Source: Streptomyces fodineus
GTDB taxonomy: Bacteria; Actinomycetota; Actinomycetes; Streptomycetales; Streptomycetaceae
Assembly (NCBI RefSeq): GCF_001735805.1
Contig: NZ_CP017248.1
Span: 8,060,001 to 8,124,000, forward strand
Reading direction: 5' to 3'
DNA: 64,000 nucleotides
The position numbers and the translations under genes were made by a program. The notes under the pieces were generated by a model that saw only the letters and a program-made list of their open reading frames with translations, ran no database searches and was not told the DNA's origin. This document shows positions 1 to 7,624 of the stretch, one piece after another. The first letter of the stretch is position 1; each line of letters opens with the position of its first letter.

Positions 1-1
1 G

Positions 2-79
2 CTCCTGCTCGGCGCCGTCGCGGGCCTGGCCGCGAGCGAGGCCCGCGGGGCCGGCCGCCGGGAGTCGGTCCCGGTGTGA
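2..79 (+). CDS. C-terminal end of a truncated upstream gene, possibly a membrane transporter
   Basis: An open frame enters from the left edge and ends with TGA at 77-79. The visible 25 residues (LLLGAVAGLAASEARG then RRESVPV) are a hydrophobic helix end followed by a short basic tail, as is common at the C-terminus of MFS-type permeases. Nothing catalytic is visible, so the family is a guess based only on the hydrophobic/basic pattern. Confidence 0.35.
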   Translation, partial: LLLGAVAGLAASEARGAGRRESVPV

Positions 80-136
80 CGGCTCCGGTGTGATGGCTCC
101 GGTGTGATGGCTCCGGTGTGATGGCTCCGGAGTGAG
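67..136. repeat. 14-bp tandem repeat just after the first stop codon
   Basis: Four near-identical 14-bp units GGCTCCGGTGTGAT occupy 81-136 (the last is degenerate), with a related partial unit at 67-80 covering the stop codon of the preceding gene. Each unit contains TGA, so the array adds stop codons downstream. It looks like slippage-generated simple repeat; no function is evident. The rest of the gap to 208 shows nothing recognisable. Confidence 0.75.
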
Positions 137-208
137 GGCTCCACCCCGCAGCGGCGTCGGCCAGTCCGGCGCCGCCGGGTCCTGCGGCCTTCTCGGCCGC
201 TCCGGGTG

Positions 209-886
209 CTACCGGGCCTTCAGGTAGTCCGGCAGCTCGACGCCCGGCGCCAGGTCGGCGTTGGGGACGGGGGCGCCGTAGCCCTTCTGGAGCGGGAGGA
301 CGCCGGCCCAGTGCGGCAGGGCGAGGTCCTCCGGGTCGTCGTTCGCGTCGCCGGTGCGGAGCTTGGCCGAGACCTCGTCCAGGTCCAGCCGGATCACCGC
401 GGTGGCGGCCAGCTCCTTCTTGTTCGCGGGCCGGGAGTCGGCGGCCCGGCCCGGGACGACGTGGTTCACCAGCGCGTCCAGGGCCATCCGCCGCTCCTCG
501 GGGTCGGTGACCTGGCGCGCGATGCCGTGCACCACCACGGAGCGGTAGTTGATGGAGTGGTGGAAGGCGGAGCGGGCCAGCACCAGGCCGTCCACGTGGG
601 TGACCGTCAGGCACACCGGCAGGCCAGGGTCGGTCTCGCCGCTCATCCGCAGCGGACGGGAACCGGTGGATCCGTGCACGTAGAGACGCTCGCCGACGCG
701 GCCGTACAGCGTCGGCAGCACCACCGGGGCGCCGTCGCGGACGAAGCCGAGGTGGCAGACGTACCCCTCGTCGAGTATCGCGTGCACCAGCTCCTTGTCG
801 TACGACGACCGGTCCATGGAGCGCGTGGGCACGGTGCGGTCGGTCGGGGTGTAGGCGGCGGCCTCGGTTTCGGTCGTCCCCTGCAT
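209..886 (-). CDS. Pyridoxamine 5'-phosphate oxidase (PPOX) family flavoprotein
   Basis: A 225-residue protein of the split-barrel flavin-binding fold, in the subfamily annotated as flavin-nucleotide-binding or pyridoxamine phosphate oxidase-related. The N-terminal part has the family's VCHLGFVRDGAPVVLPT strand pair and later HHSINYRSVVVHG. I chose ATG at 886 because GGAGGG lies six bases upstream; an ATG at 937 is possible but overlaps the divergent promoter. It is divergently transcribed from a MocR-type regulator, a pairing usual for PLP or vitamin B6 related regulators, so a role in B6 or flavin metabolism is inferred. Substrate unknown. Confidence 0.8.
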   Translation of the reverse strand: MQGTTETEAAAYTPTDRTVPTRSMDRSSYDKELVHAILDEGYVCHLGFVRDGAPVVLPTLYGRVGERLYVHGSTGSRPLRMSGETDPGLPVCLTVTHVDGLVLARSAFHHSINYRSVVVHGIARQVTDPEERRMALDALVNHVVPGRAADSRPANKKELAATAVIRLDLDEVSAKLRTGDANDDPEDLALPHWAGVLPLQKGYGAPVPNADLAPGVELPDYLKAR

Positions 887-931
887 GGCGGTCCCTCCGT
901 GGCGGGCAATGGCGAGCTGTGGTGATCGGTG

Positions 932-966
932 TTGCACTTGACCGATATTGCACTAGTGCATAATGT
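932..966 (+). promoter_or_regulatory. MocR promoter with overlapping operator-like repeats
   Basis: TTGACC at 938-943 and TAATGT at 961-966 are separated by 17 bp, an excellent vegetative promoter. Its expected transcription start is at about 972-974, exactly at a GTG codon. TTGCACT occurs twice as a direct repeat (932-938 and 948-954, 16 bp apart), and TGCACTAGTGCA (949-960) is a perfect palindrome over the spacer. MocR proteins typically bind direct repeats, so autoregulation and control of the divergent flavoprotein are likely. Confidence 0.7.
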
Positions 967-971
967 TCTTT

Positions 972-2303
972 GTGCTAGGAGAGTATCCCATCGAAGGGCG
1001 CGGCGCAGCCGAGATCGCGGCCAGCGTCGAGCGTGCGGTCGGTACCGGTGAGCTGCGGCCGGGGCAACCCCTGCCGCCCATGCGGGAGTTGGCCGTCCGG
1101 CTGGGCGTGAATCCCAATACCGTCGCGGCCGCCTACCGCACCCTGCGCGAGCGCGGAGTGATCGAGACGGCCGGCCGCAGGGGCAGCCGCATCCGGCCCA
1201 GGCCGGCCACCACCGGCCGCGAGGAACTGCGTGTGCAGGTTCCCGCCGGGGGCCGCGACCTGGCCTCCGGCAACCCCGACCCCACCCTGTTGCCCCGGCT
1301 CGCCCCGGCCTTCGCCGCGGCGGCGGAGGAGGGTGACCGGCGGCCCGTCCTCTACGGCGACGACCCGGTCGACCCGGACCTCGTCCGCATCGCCCGCGCC
1401 GAATTCGACGCCGACGGCGTCCCGGAGGGACCGCTGACCGTGACGTCCGGCTCCCTGGACGCCATCGAGCGCATCCTCGCCGCACACCTCAGACCGGGCG
1501 ACGCGGTCGCCGTCGAGGACCCCGGCTGGGGCAGCGCCCTCGACCTGGTCCCCGCGCTGGGCCTGCGCACGCTCCCGGTCGGCATGGACGACGACGGACC
1601 GCGCCCCGACGGCCTGCGCCGCGCCCTGCAGTCCGGGGCCCGCGCCCTGATCGTCACCGACCGGGCGCAGAACCCGACCGGCGCCTCGGTGACCGCCACG
1701 CGCGCGCGTGCCCTGCGCGCGGTTCTGCGCGAGCACCCGCAGACCCTGGTGATCGAGGACGACCACGGCCACGGCATCGTCGACCTCCCGCTGCACCCTC
1801 TCGCGGGCACCACCGGCCACTGGGCCGTGGTCCGCTCCGCATCCAAGGCCTACGGCCCCGATCTGCGCGTGGCGATCCTCGCCGGCGACCCGGTCACCAT
1901 CGACCGGGTGCAGGGCCGCCAGCGGCTGGGCCCGGGCTGGGTGAGCCTGCTGCCGCAGCGCGCCCTGGTCCGGCTGTGGACCGAGGGCGCGGTGGACCGG
2001 GTGGCGGTGGCCAGGGCGTACGGGGCCCGCAGGGACGCGCTGGTCGACGCGCTGGCGGAACGCGGCGTCGGCAGCCACGGCCGCAGCGGCATGAACGTAT
2101 GGGTGCCGGTCCCCGACGAGACCGGCGCGGTGGCCCGCCTCCTGCAGTCGGGCTGGGCGGTCGCTCCCGGCGCCCGCTTCCGCCTGAACAGCGGCCCGGC
2201 GATCCGCATCACGATCTCGACGCTCACGGCGGCGGACATCGCCCCCCTGGCGGACGCGGTGGCGGCAGCGGTACGACCGTCTCCGGCGCGCGTCTATGGC
2301 TAG
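972..2303 (+). CDS. MocR/PdxR-type GntR-family transcriptional regulator
   Basis: The protein has an N-terminal winged helix of the GntR family (GELRPGQPLPPMRELAVRLGVNPNTVAAAY) and a C-terminal fold-type-I aminotransferase domain of about 330 residues. The PLP Schiff-base lysine is visible in SASKAYGPDLRVA, and QNPTGASVTA and EDDHGHG are other PLP-site segments. MocR proteins sense PLP or PLP-amino acid adducts. The frame extends to an ATG at 963, but this has no ribosome site and sits inside the -10 box; GTG at 972 coincides with the predicted transcription start, so a leaderless message is proposed. It probably controls the divergent PPOX gene. Confidence 0.88.
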   Translation: MLGEYPIEGRGAAEIAASVERAVGTGELRPGQPLPPMRELAVRLGVNPNTVAAAYRTLRERGVIETAGRRGSRIRPRPATTGREELRVQVPAGGRDLASGNPDPTLLPRLAPAFAAAAEEGDRRPVLYGDDPVDPDLVRIARAEFDADGVPEGPLTVTSGSLDAIERILAAHLRPGDAVAVEDPGWGSALDLVPALGLRTLPVGMDDDGPRPDGLRRALQSGARALIVTDRAQNPTGASVTATRARALRAVLREHPQTLVIEDDHGHGIVDLPLHPLAGTTGHWAVVRSASKAYGPDLRVAILAGDPVTIDRVQGRQRLGPGWVSLLPQRALVRLWTEGAVDRVAVARAYGARRDALVDALAERGVGSHGRSGMNVWVPVPDETGAVARLLQSGWAVAPGARFRLNSGPAIRITISTLTAADIAPLADAVAAAVRPSPARVYG

Positions 2304-2314
2304 CGGCAAGCGAA

Positions 2315-2391
2315 CAAGGGGCGCGGGGAACGGCGCGGCAAGCCACAACGGACCGGCGCTCGCGCACGCACCCTCACGACCCAGCCCCTTG
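2315..2391. repeat. Streptomyces-type intergenic repeat between convergent genes
   Basis: CAAGGGGC (2315-2322) and GCCCCTTG (2384-2391) form an 8-bp inverted repeat closing a 61-base interior that begins GCGCGGGGAACGGCGCG and includes CACGACCCAGCCCC. I recognise this as the dispersed element seen in many Streptomyces intergenic regions. Here it lies 12 bp past the MocR stop and 30 bp from the end of the convergent EamA gene, so it may act as a bidirectional terminator. Confidence 0.65.
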
Positions 2392-2420
2392 GGCGCTTAC
2401 CCGCCGCACCCGCGTGAGCG

Positions 2421-3356
2421 CTACGCGCTCTTGCGCCGCACCTGGGTGAGCGCGGCCCCCGCGAGAACGACGACCGCCCCCACCGGGGTGGTCCACCGCA
2501 GCGACTCCCCGAGAATCGCGACGCCGGCACCCGTGGCGATGACCGGAATGAAGTACGTGACCATCTGCGCGGTGGTAGGCCCGACTTCAGCAACCAACCC
2601 GTACTGGATCAGCACCGCCAGCCCCGTGCCCAACGCCCCCAGTGCGGCGATCGCGAGCAGCGGAACGAGCGAGAAATGTGCGGGGAAACCGGTGAACAGC
2701 GGCGTCACCACGGCCAGTTGAAGCGCCGCAAGCATCAGCTGCGCCCCCGTCATCGACAGATGGGAGTTGCCCGTACCCGCCAGTGTCCGCCGGACGTAGA
2801 TCCAGCCGACCGGGTAGCTCAGCGACGCCAGCAGCGCCATCGCCGTACCCGTGGCATCCAGCCCGTGGAAGCCCTGCCAGGCCCCGAGCACCGTCAGCAC
2901 CCCGAGGAAGCCGAGGCCCAGCCCGGCCACGCGGACCCGGGTCGGCCGGTCCTCGGAGAGGGCGACCAGGGACAGGGCCATGCCCCACAGGGGCGACGTG
3001 GCGTTGCAGATGCCGGCCAGGGTGGACGGGATGGTCAGTTCGGAGTAGGCGAAGAGGGAGAACGGCAGGGCGTTCAGGAAGAACGCGGCGACCGCCATGT
3101 GACCCCACAGCCGGGCGCCGCGCGGCAGCTTCTCCCGCTTGACCGCCATCGCCGCCGCCAGTACCGCCGTACCGAACAGCAGACGTCCGAGGGTGACCTG
3201 GAACGGCGCGTACCCCTGGGTGCCCACCTTGATCAGCAGAAAGCTGAAGCCCCAGATCAGGGACAGGGCGCCGAAGCGCAGCCGCCAGTCGAGGCGCGGG
3301 CGGGTGCGGGCGGAGACGGGGGACTGGGTGCGGGCTGTGGTGACCGTGCTGCTCAT
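2421..3356 (-). CDS. EamA/DMT-family drug/metabolite exporter
   Basis: A 311-residue inner-membrane protein with about ten hydrophobic helices in two homologous EamA halves. The first begins LRFGALSLIWGFSFLLIKVG and contains SLIWGFSF, typical of the family; the second has GWIYVRRT and a conserved PTTAQMVTYFIPVIATG segment. Members export amino acids, purines or other small metabolites. ATG at 3356 is preferred because upstream codons run into the intergenic promoter region. It is divergent from a LysR regulator 74 bp away, the usual arrangement for a regulator and the exporter it controls. Substrate cannot be told from sequence. Confidence 0.88.
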   Translation of the reverse strand: MSSTVTTARTQSPVSARTRPRLDWRLRFGALSLIWGFSFLLIKVGTQGYAPFQVTLGRLLFGTAVLAAAMAVKREKLPRGARLWGHMAVAAFFLNALPFSLFAYSELTIPSTLAGICNATSPLWGMALSLVALSEDRPTRVRVAGLGLGFLGVLTVLGAWQGFHGLDATGTAMALLASLSYPVGWIYVRRTLAGTGNSHLSMTGAQLMLAALQLAVVTPLFTGFPAHFSLVPLLAIAALGALGTGLAVLIQYGLVAEVGPTTAQMVTYFIPVIATGAGVAILGESLRWTTPVGAVVVLAGAALTQVRRKSA

Positions 3357-3430
3357 GCCCTCAACGATGCAGGAGGCAACCTCGTAGCACAATCGAGATT
3401 TCTCACCGTGTATATCTTAGAATTCCTTAC
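3357..3430. promoter_or_regulatory. Divergent promoter region of EamA exporter and LysR regulator
   Basis: This 74-bp gap is much richer in A+T than its surroundings (for example the run around GTGTATATCTTAGAATTCC at 3408-3427), as expected for two back-to-back promoters. GAGATTTCTC (3393-3402) is an imperfect palindrome in the position of a LysR operator. A LysR protein normally binds such a site and controls both genes. No exact T-N11-A box was confirmed. Confidence 0.45.
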
Positions 3431-4333
3431 ATGTTGAATCTGGAGCGCCTGCGCACCCTGGACGCCCTCGCCCGGCACGGCTCGGTCAGCGCGGCCGCGG
3501 ACGCGCTGCACGTCACCACGTCCGCCGTCTCCCAGCAGCTGGGCAAGCTGGAGCGTGAGCTCGGTCAGCAGCTGCTGGCCAAGAACGGCCGGGGGGTGCG
3601 GCTCACGGATGCCGGACGGCTGCTGTCGGAGCACGCGGCTCGCATCCTGTCGCAGGTCGAGCTGGCCGAGTCCGATCTGGAGGCGCATCGCGGGCAGGTC
3701 GTCGGCGAACTGCGGCTGTCGGCGTTCCCGACCGCCGCCCGCGGACTCTTCCCGGCGGCGCTCGGCGCGCTGCGGGCCGAGCATCCCGGGCTGCGCGTGC
3801 GCTCCAGCGAGCTGGAGCCGGAGCGGGGCATCGCCGGTGTCGTCCGCGGCGACCTCGATCTCGCGGTCGTCCTGGACTGGTACAACAAGCCGATGCCCGT
3901 GCCGGAGGGCCTGGTCAAGGCGCCCCTGCTGGACGACCCGGCCGATGTCGCCATGCCGGTCGGGCACCGGCTCGCGGGCCGGGACGAGGTGGATCTCACC
4001 GAGTTCGCCGAGGACGAGTGGATCACCTGGGGCGAGGGCGAGTTCTGCCACGAGTGGCTGATGTTCACCCTGCGGTCCAAGGGCGTCGAGCCGATCGTCG
4101 GCCACCGCGCCGGCGAGACCCACACCCAACTCGGCCTGGTCGCCTCCGGGTTGGGTGTGTGCATCGCGCCGCTGCTGGGCCGGCACCCGGTCCCGGCCGG
4201 CGTGGTCCTCGTACCGCTCAAGCAGCGGGTGCGCCGGCACGTGTACGTGGTGTGGCGGGCGGACGCGGACCGCCGCCCGTCGATCCGGGCGGCGGTGGAG
4301 GCGCTGCGCGCCGCCGCGCGCAAGGTCGGCTGA
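3431..4333 (+). CDS. LysR-family transcriptional regulator
   Basis: A 300-residue LysR protein: N-terminal helix-turn-helix within residues 1-65 (LRTLDALARHGSVSAAADAL, TTSAVSQQLGKLE) and a two-lobed periplasmic-binding-like effector domain (GELRLSAFPTAARGLFPAAL through ETHTQLGLVASGLGVCIAPLLG). The length is normal. It lies divergent from the EamA exporter and ends three bases before the convergent F420-type oxidoreductase. It most likely senses the exported metabolite and activates the exporter. Effector unknown. Confidence 0.92.
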   Translation: MLNLERLRTLDALARHGSVSAAADALHVTTSAVSQQLGKLERELGQQLLAKNGRGVRLTDAGRLLSEHAARILSQVELAESDLEAHRGQVVGELRLSAFPTAARGLFPAALGALRAEHPGLRVRSSELEPERGIAGVVRGDLDLAVVLDWYNKPMPVPEGLVKAPLLDDPADVAMPVGHRLAGRDEVDLTEFAEDEWITWGEGEFCHEWLMFTLRSKGVEPIVGHRAGETHTQLGLVASGLGVCIAPLLGRHPVPAGVVLVPLKQRVRRHVYVVWRADADRRPSIRAAVEALRAAARKVG

Positions 4334-4336
4334 GGC

Positions 4337-4807
4337 CTACGGCGACCCCAGTTTCCGGAAGTCCCAGGACACGATCTTCTCCGGCGTCAGCCGGACCCAG
4401 GCGTGCCGGCCGTCGTGCGGCATCTCGTCCAGGCCGAAGTTCTTCCGCGCGAACAGAGTCTCCGGCGTGTCGAGTTCCGCGCACAGCTCCCCGGTGCGCG
4501 GCATCTCGCCCACGAACTCCACCCGGCCGGACAGCTCGACCCCGCGCAACTGGTCGTACTCCTCGCCCGAGTCGACCACGACGGCCACCCGCGGATCGCG
4601 CCGCAGCTGCGTCCAGCGCCTGCTGCGCACCACCGAGTACAGCCACAGCGAGATGCCGTCCCAGGCGAACCACAGCGCGCTGACATGCGGAGTGCCGTCC
4701 GCCGAGACGGTCGCGACCCGGCAGGTGCGCTGACTGGTGAGGAACTCGTCCAGCTCGCCGGGCGTCATCATGATCTTCCGGCCCCGGCGCTGCTGAGTGA
4801 CGGTCAT
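4337..4807 (-). CDS. PPOX-class F420-dependent oxidoreductase-like protein
   Basis: A 156-residue split-barrel flavin/deazaflavin-binding protein. Hallmarks are RTCRVATVSADGTPHVSALWFAWDG, the WTQLRRDPRVAVVVDSGEEY strand-turn-strand and VELSGRVEFVG. Actinobacterial members of this size often bind coenzyme F420 rather than FMN and reduce quinones, biliverdin or aflatoxin-like compounds. ATG at 4807 follows a GAAGAGGGGG ribosome site. Cofactor choice is inferred from family and size only. Confidence 0.85.
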   Translation of the reverse strand: MTVTQQRRGRKIMMTPGELDEFLTSQRTCRVATVSADGTPHVSALWFAWDGISLWLYSVVRSRRWTQLRRDPRVAVVVDSGEEYDQLRGVELSGRVEFVGEMPRTGELCAELDTPETLFARKNFGLDEMPHDGRHAWVRLTPEKIVSWDFRKLGSP

Positions 4808-4861
4808 GCGGCCCCCTCTTCTCCCACGTCGTGCCAGAGAACTATGGTGTCCTGGTGATCC

Positions 4862-4878
4862 TCTGACATCACGTCAGA
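4862..4878. promoter_or_regulatory. Inverted repeat TCTGAC-N5-GTCAGA upstream of the cysteine-hydrolase-like gene
   Basis: A perfect 6-bp inverted repeat with a 5-bp centre (core TGACATCACGTCA) lies 49 bp before the ATG at 4927 and 55 bp from the divergent PPOX start. Its symmetry and position suggest a repressor operator or dyad activator site serving one or both divergent genes; the binding protein is not encoded adjacent. Confidence 0.5.
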
Positions 4879-4926
4879 AAAGAAAATGGGTCGTCGTCGA
4901 ACGGGCCGTCTTCAAGGGAGCGCGCC

Positions 4927-5571
4927 ATGCCGTCGTACCAACAACTCAGCGAACTCCTCGACCCCGTGAGCACCGTCCTGCTCACCGTGGAGTGCCAGCA
5001 GGGGGTCGTCGGCCCGGACAGCGCCCTGCCCGAACTCGCCCGTGAGGCCCACTCCTCCGGTGCGCTGCGCAATGTTGCCCGGCTGGTCGCCGCCGCCCAC
5101 GACACCGGCGTCCAGGTCGTCCACGCGATCGCCGAGCGCCGCCCGGACGGCCGGGGCGCGAGCCGCAACGCCCGGCTGTTCAGGGCCGCCGAACGGCTCC
5201 CCGTACAGCAGCTGAGCGGCAGCACGGCGGTACGGGTCGCGCCGCCGATCGAGGTCGCCGAGGAGGATTTCGTCGTACGCCGGCTGCACGGCCTGTCCCC
5301 GGTCCACGGCACCGACGTCGACGCCCTGCTCCGCAACCTCGGCTGCCGCACGCTGATCGTCACCGGTGTCTCCGCCAACGTGGCGATACCCAACGCGGTG
5401 TTCGACGCGGTCAACCTCGGCTACACCGCCGTCGTCCCGACGGACGCCATCGCCGGGGTGCCCGCCGACTACACCCCCGCGATGATCCGGCACACCCTCG
5501 CGCTGGTCGCCACGGTCGCGACCACCGACGAGGTGCTCGGCTGTCTCAAACGGCCGCGCGAGCGCGCCTGA
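4927..5571 (+). CDS. Isochorismatase-fold protein lacking the usual catalytic triad
   Basis: A 214-residue single-domain protein with the alpha/beta isochorismatase fold: STVLLTVECQQGVVG near the N-terminus, an EDFVVRRLHGLSPVHGTDVD loop, and a TLIVTGVSANVAIPNAVFDA segment. In the active family the triad is Asp (D-x-Q), Lys and Cys (GV-x4-C). Here these positions read Glu (ECQ), Arg (VVRR) and Ala (GVSANVA). So this is probably not a cysteine hydrolase despite the fold. AAGGGAG precedes the ATG. The gene ends six bases before the convergent Rieske gene. Confidence 0.8.
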   Translation: MPSYQQLSELLDPVSTVLLTVECQQGVVGPDSALPELAREAHSSGALRNVARLVAAAHDTGVQVVHAIAERRPDGRGASRNARLFRAAERLPVQQLSGSTAVRVAPPIEVAEEDFVVRRLHGLSPVHGTDVDALLRNLGCRTLIVTGVSANVAIPNAVFDAVNLGYTAVVPTDAIAGVPADYTPAMIRHTLALVATVATTDEVLGCLKRPRERA

Positions 5572-5577
5572 TACGGC

Positions 5578-6084
5578 TCAGGCCAGCTTGATGTCCTCGC
5601 CCGAGACCGTGATCTTCTGGGCGGGCAGCGGCTGGGTCGCGGGCCCCTGCTTCACACTGCCGTCGACGGCGGAGAAATGGCTCTGGTGACACGGGCAGAC
5701 GATCACGCCGTTCGCCACGCTGCCGACCGCGCACCCCTGATGGGTGCACTTGGACGAGAACGCCTTGAACGTGCCCGCCGTCGGCTGGGTGACCACCACG
5801 CCCTGGTCCTTGAAGATCTTGCCGCCGCCCTCGGGGATGTCGGAGGTCTTGGCGAGCGCGGTACCGCCGGCGGAGCCGCCGCTGTTCTGCGACGCTCCCG
5901 TGGAGCCGGTGGAGCCGGTCGTGCCTGCCGTTCCGGAGGACCCGGACCCGCTGTTGCCCGTGTCGGATGAGTTGTCGCCAGAACCGCAGGCGGTCAGCGC
6001 GGCGGCGAGCCCCGCCGCTCCGGCCGCCACCACGACGGTACGGCGTCCGGGTCCGGTTGCCGGCTGGGGCGATGCGCTGGTCAT
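5578..6084 (-). CDS. Tat-exported Rieske [2Fe-2S] lipoprotein
   Basis: A 168-residue protein with a twin-arginine signal (PGRRTVVVAAG) and a lipobox LTAC near residue 32, so it should fold in the cytoplasm and be anchored outside. A Ser/Gly/Thr-rich linker of about 35 residues follows, then the Rieske domain with both cluster ligand pairs: CTHQGC and CPCHQSHF. It lacks other catalytic domains, so it is a stand-alone electron carrier. The long frame upstream of ATG 6084 is antisense to the next gene and is not used; GGAAGGGA lies before this ATG. Redox partner unknown. Confidence 0.92.
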   Translation of the reverse strand: MTSASPQPATGPGRRTVVVAAGAAGLAAALTACGSGDNSSDTGNSGSGSSGTAGTTGSTGSTGASQNSGGSAGGTALAKTSDIPEGGGKIFKDQGVVVTQPTAGTFKAFSSKCTHQGCAVGSVANGVIVCPCHQSHFSAVDGSVKQGPATQPLPAQKITVSGEDIKLA

Positions 6085-6267
6085 GTGGGTTCCCTTCCGC
6101 GGAGTTTCTCGTGATCCGTCCAGGGGTACGGCGCCCGGGCGCCACCCGTTCAGACGGGCATCCAGATCCTTGCCGTCCGGGCATGAGGCGACCGTAAGCC
6201 ACAGCTGTCGGCTTCCTGTGGGCCCCACGCCGCCGAGTTGCCGGCCGCACCCCAGTAACCTGGGGCG

Positions 6268-7032
6268 ATGCTCAAGGAAGTCACCGCGACCCGCTACATC
6301 ACGCCCCTGCGTGAGGGGGGCTCGCTGCCGGGGCTCGTCGAGGCCGACGACTTCGGGACCTACGTCATCAAGTTCACCGGTGCCGGACAGGGCCGCAAGA
6401 CACTGGTCGCCGAGGTGGTGTGCGGCGAACTCGCCCGCCGCCTCGGATTCCGGATGCCCCGCCTGGTCACCGTCCGCCTGGACTCCGTCCTCGGCCTCGG
6501 CGAGCCCGAGCAGCAGGTGCAGGACCTGCTCCGGTCCAGCGGCGGCAGCAACCTCGGCATGGACTTCCTCTCCGGCGCCCTCGGCTACGACCCGCTCGCC
6601 TTCCCGGTGAGCCCCGCCGAGGCCGGCCGGATCGTCTGGTTCGACGCGCTGATCAACAACGTGGACCGGTCCTGGCGCAACCCCAACCTCCTCGTGCACC
6701 ACGGCGGGCTGTGGCTCATCGACCACGGCGCGACGATGATCTGGCAGCACAACTGGCCCTCCGCCGAGACCTCCGCGGCCCGTCCCTACGACGCCGGCGA
6801 GCACGCCCTCGCCCGCTTCGCCCCGGACGTCACCGCCGCCGCGGCCGAGCTGGCCCCCCGGGTCACCGAGGACCTGCTCGCCGAGGTCACCGCCGAGATC
6901 CCCGACGCCTGGCTCGCCGACGAGCCCGGCTCCGACACCCCGGACGACCTGCGCCGGGCCTATGCGCGGCCCCTGCTGGCCCGGGCGGCCGTCATCCACG
7001 AGCGCATCGACGGCATCGAGGGGACCAAGTGA
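6268..7032 (+). CDS. HipA-like kinase (stand-alone)
   Basis: A 254-residue protein matching the HipA/phosphatidylinositol-kinase-like fold: TYVIKFTGAGQGRKTLVAEVVCGELARRLG forms the ATP-binding lobe, FDALINNVDRSWRNPNLL carries the catalytic loop (Asp and the downstream Asn), and GLWLIDHGATM has the metal-binding Asp. Classical HipA is about 440 residues with an N-terminal subdomain and a HipB partner; both are absent, so this belongs to the small HipA-family group found beside DUF3037. The stop overlaps the next gene (GTGA), so the two are co-translated. Confidence 0.8.
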   Translation: MLKEVTATRYITPLREGGSLPGLVEADDFGTYVIKFTGAGQGRKTLVAEVVCGELARRLGFRMPRLVTVRLDSVLGLGEPEQQVQDLLRSSGGSNLGMDFLSGALGYDPLAFPVSPAEAGRIVWFDALINNVDRSWRNPNLLVHHGGLWLIDHGATMIWQHNWPSAETSAARPYDAGEHALARFAPDVTAAAAELAPRVTEDLLAEVTAEIPDAWLADEPGSDTPDDLRRAYARPLLARAAVIHERIDGIEGTK

Positions 7033-7478
7033 GCGAGCGGCACATCCACATGGCCGGCCACGTGACCGAGCGGCACATCACCCGGGCGGGCCAGGGCGGC
7101 GACCGGGACGTGTTCGAGTACGCGCTGCTGCGGGTCGTACCGCGCGTGGAGCGCGGCGAGTGCATCAACGCGGGCGTGCTCGTCTACAGCCGCGCGCAGG
7201 CCTACGTCGGCGCCCGTACCCATCTGGACGAGGCCCGGCTGCTCGCCCTGGACCCGGAGGCCGACGTGGCCGGGATCCGGGCCGCGCTCGGCGCGATCGA
7301 GCGGCACTGCGCCGGCGGCGAGGAGGCCGGGCAGGCGGCGCGCGACGACGCCGGGCGCCGCTTCCGCTGGCTGATCGCGCCCCGCTCCACCGTCGTCCAG
7401 CCCGGACCGGTGCACACTGGCCTGACCGCCGACCCGGCGGCCGAGACGGAGCGCTTGCTGGACCTCTTGGTGCGGTGA
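7029..7478 (+). CDS. DUF3037 domain protein paired with the HipA-like kinase
   Basis: A 149-residue protein with the DUF3037 signature: FEYALLRVVPRVERGECINAGVLVYS, then ARLLALDPEADVAGIRAALGAIERHC, then FRWLIAPRSTVVQPGPVHTGLT. It starts with GTG at 7029, overlapping the kinase stop by four bases. DUF3037 and small HipA-like genes are recurrently adjacent across bacteria. The function is unknown; a substrate or modulator of the kinase is the natural guess. Confidence 0.85.
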   Translation: MSERHIHMAGHVTERHITRAGQGGDRDVFEYALLRVVPRVERGECINAGVLVYSRAQAYVGARTHLDEARLLALDPEADVAGIRAALGAIERHCAGGEEAGQAARDDAGRRFRWLIAPRSTVVQPGPVHTGLTADPAAETERLLDLLVR

Positions 7479-7502
7479 TGGATCACACGCGTCCGGTTGC
7501 CG

Positions 7503-7563
7503 TTGACACCGGGTGCCAGGGCTTCTAGCGTCACCTGTACTGAAGGTACTAAGCGGTCGCTCA
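7503..7563 (+). promoter_or_regulatory. Promoter and palindromic operator of the SDR operon
   Basis: TTGACA (7503-7508) and TAGCGT (7526-7531), 17 bp apart, make a strong vegetative promoter. Just downstream, TAAGCGGTCGCTCA (7550-7563) is an imperfect palindrome with perfect AGCG/CGCT arms, the shape of operators used by TetR-type regulators of acyl-CoA metabolism. This suggests repression by a distant regulator. The binding protein is inferred only. Confidence 0.6.
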
Positions 7564-7624
7564 CCGCATCAGACGGGCTCCCTCAAGAGCCAGACAGTTC
7601 TCTCAAGGGCGAGGAGAAGCAGCA

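Noticed and set aside
963..971. ATG at 963 as the MocR start
   Set aside because: It lies within the predicted -10 box and has no ribosome site; the GTG at 972 matches the transcription start.
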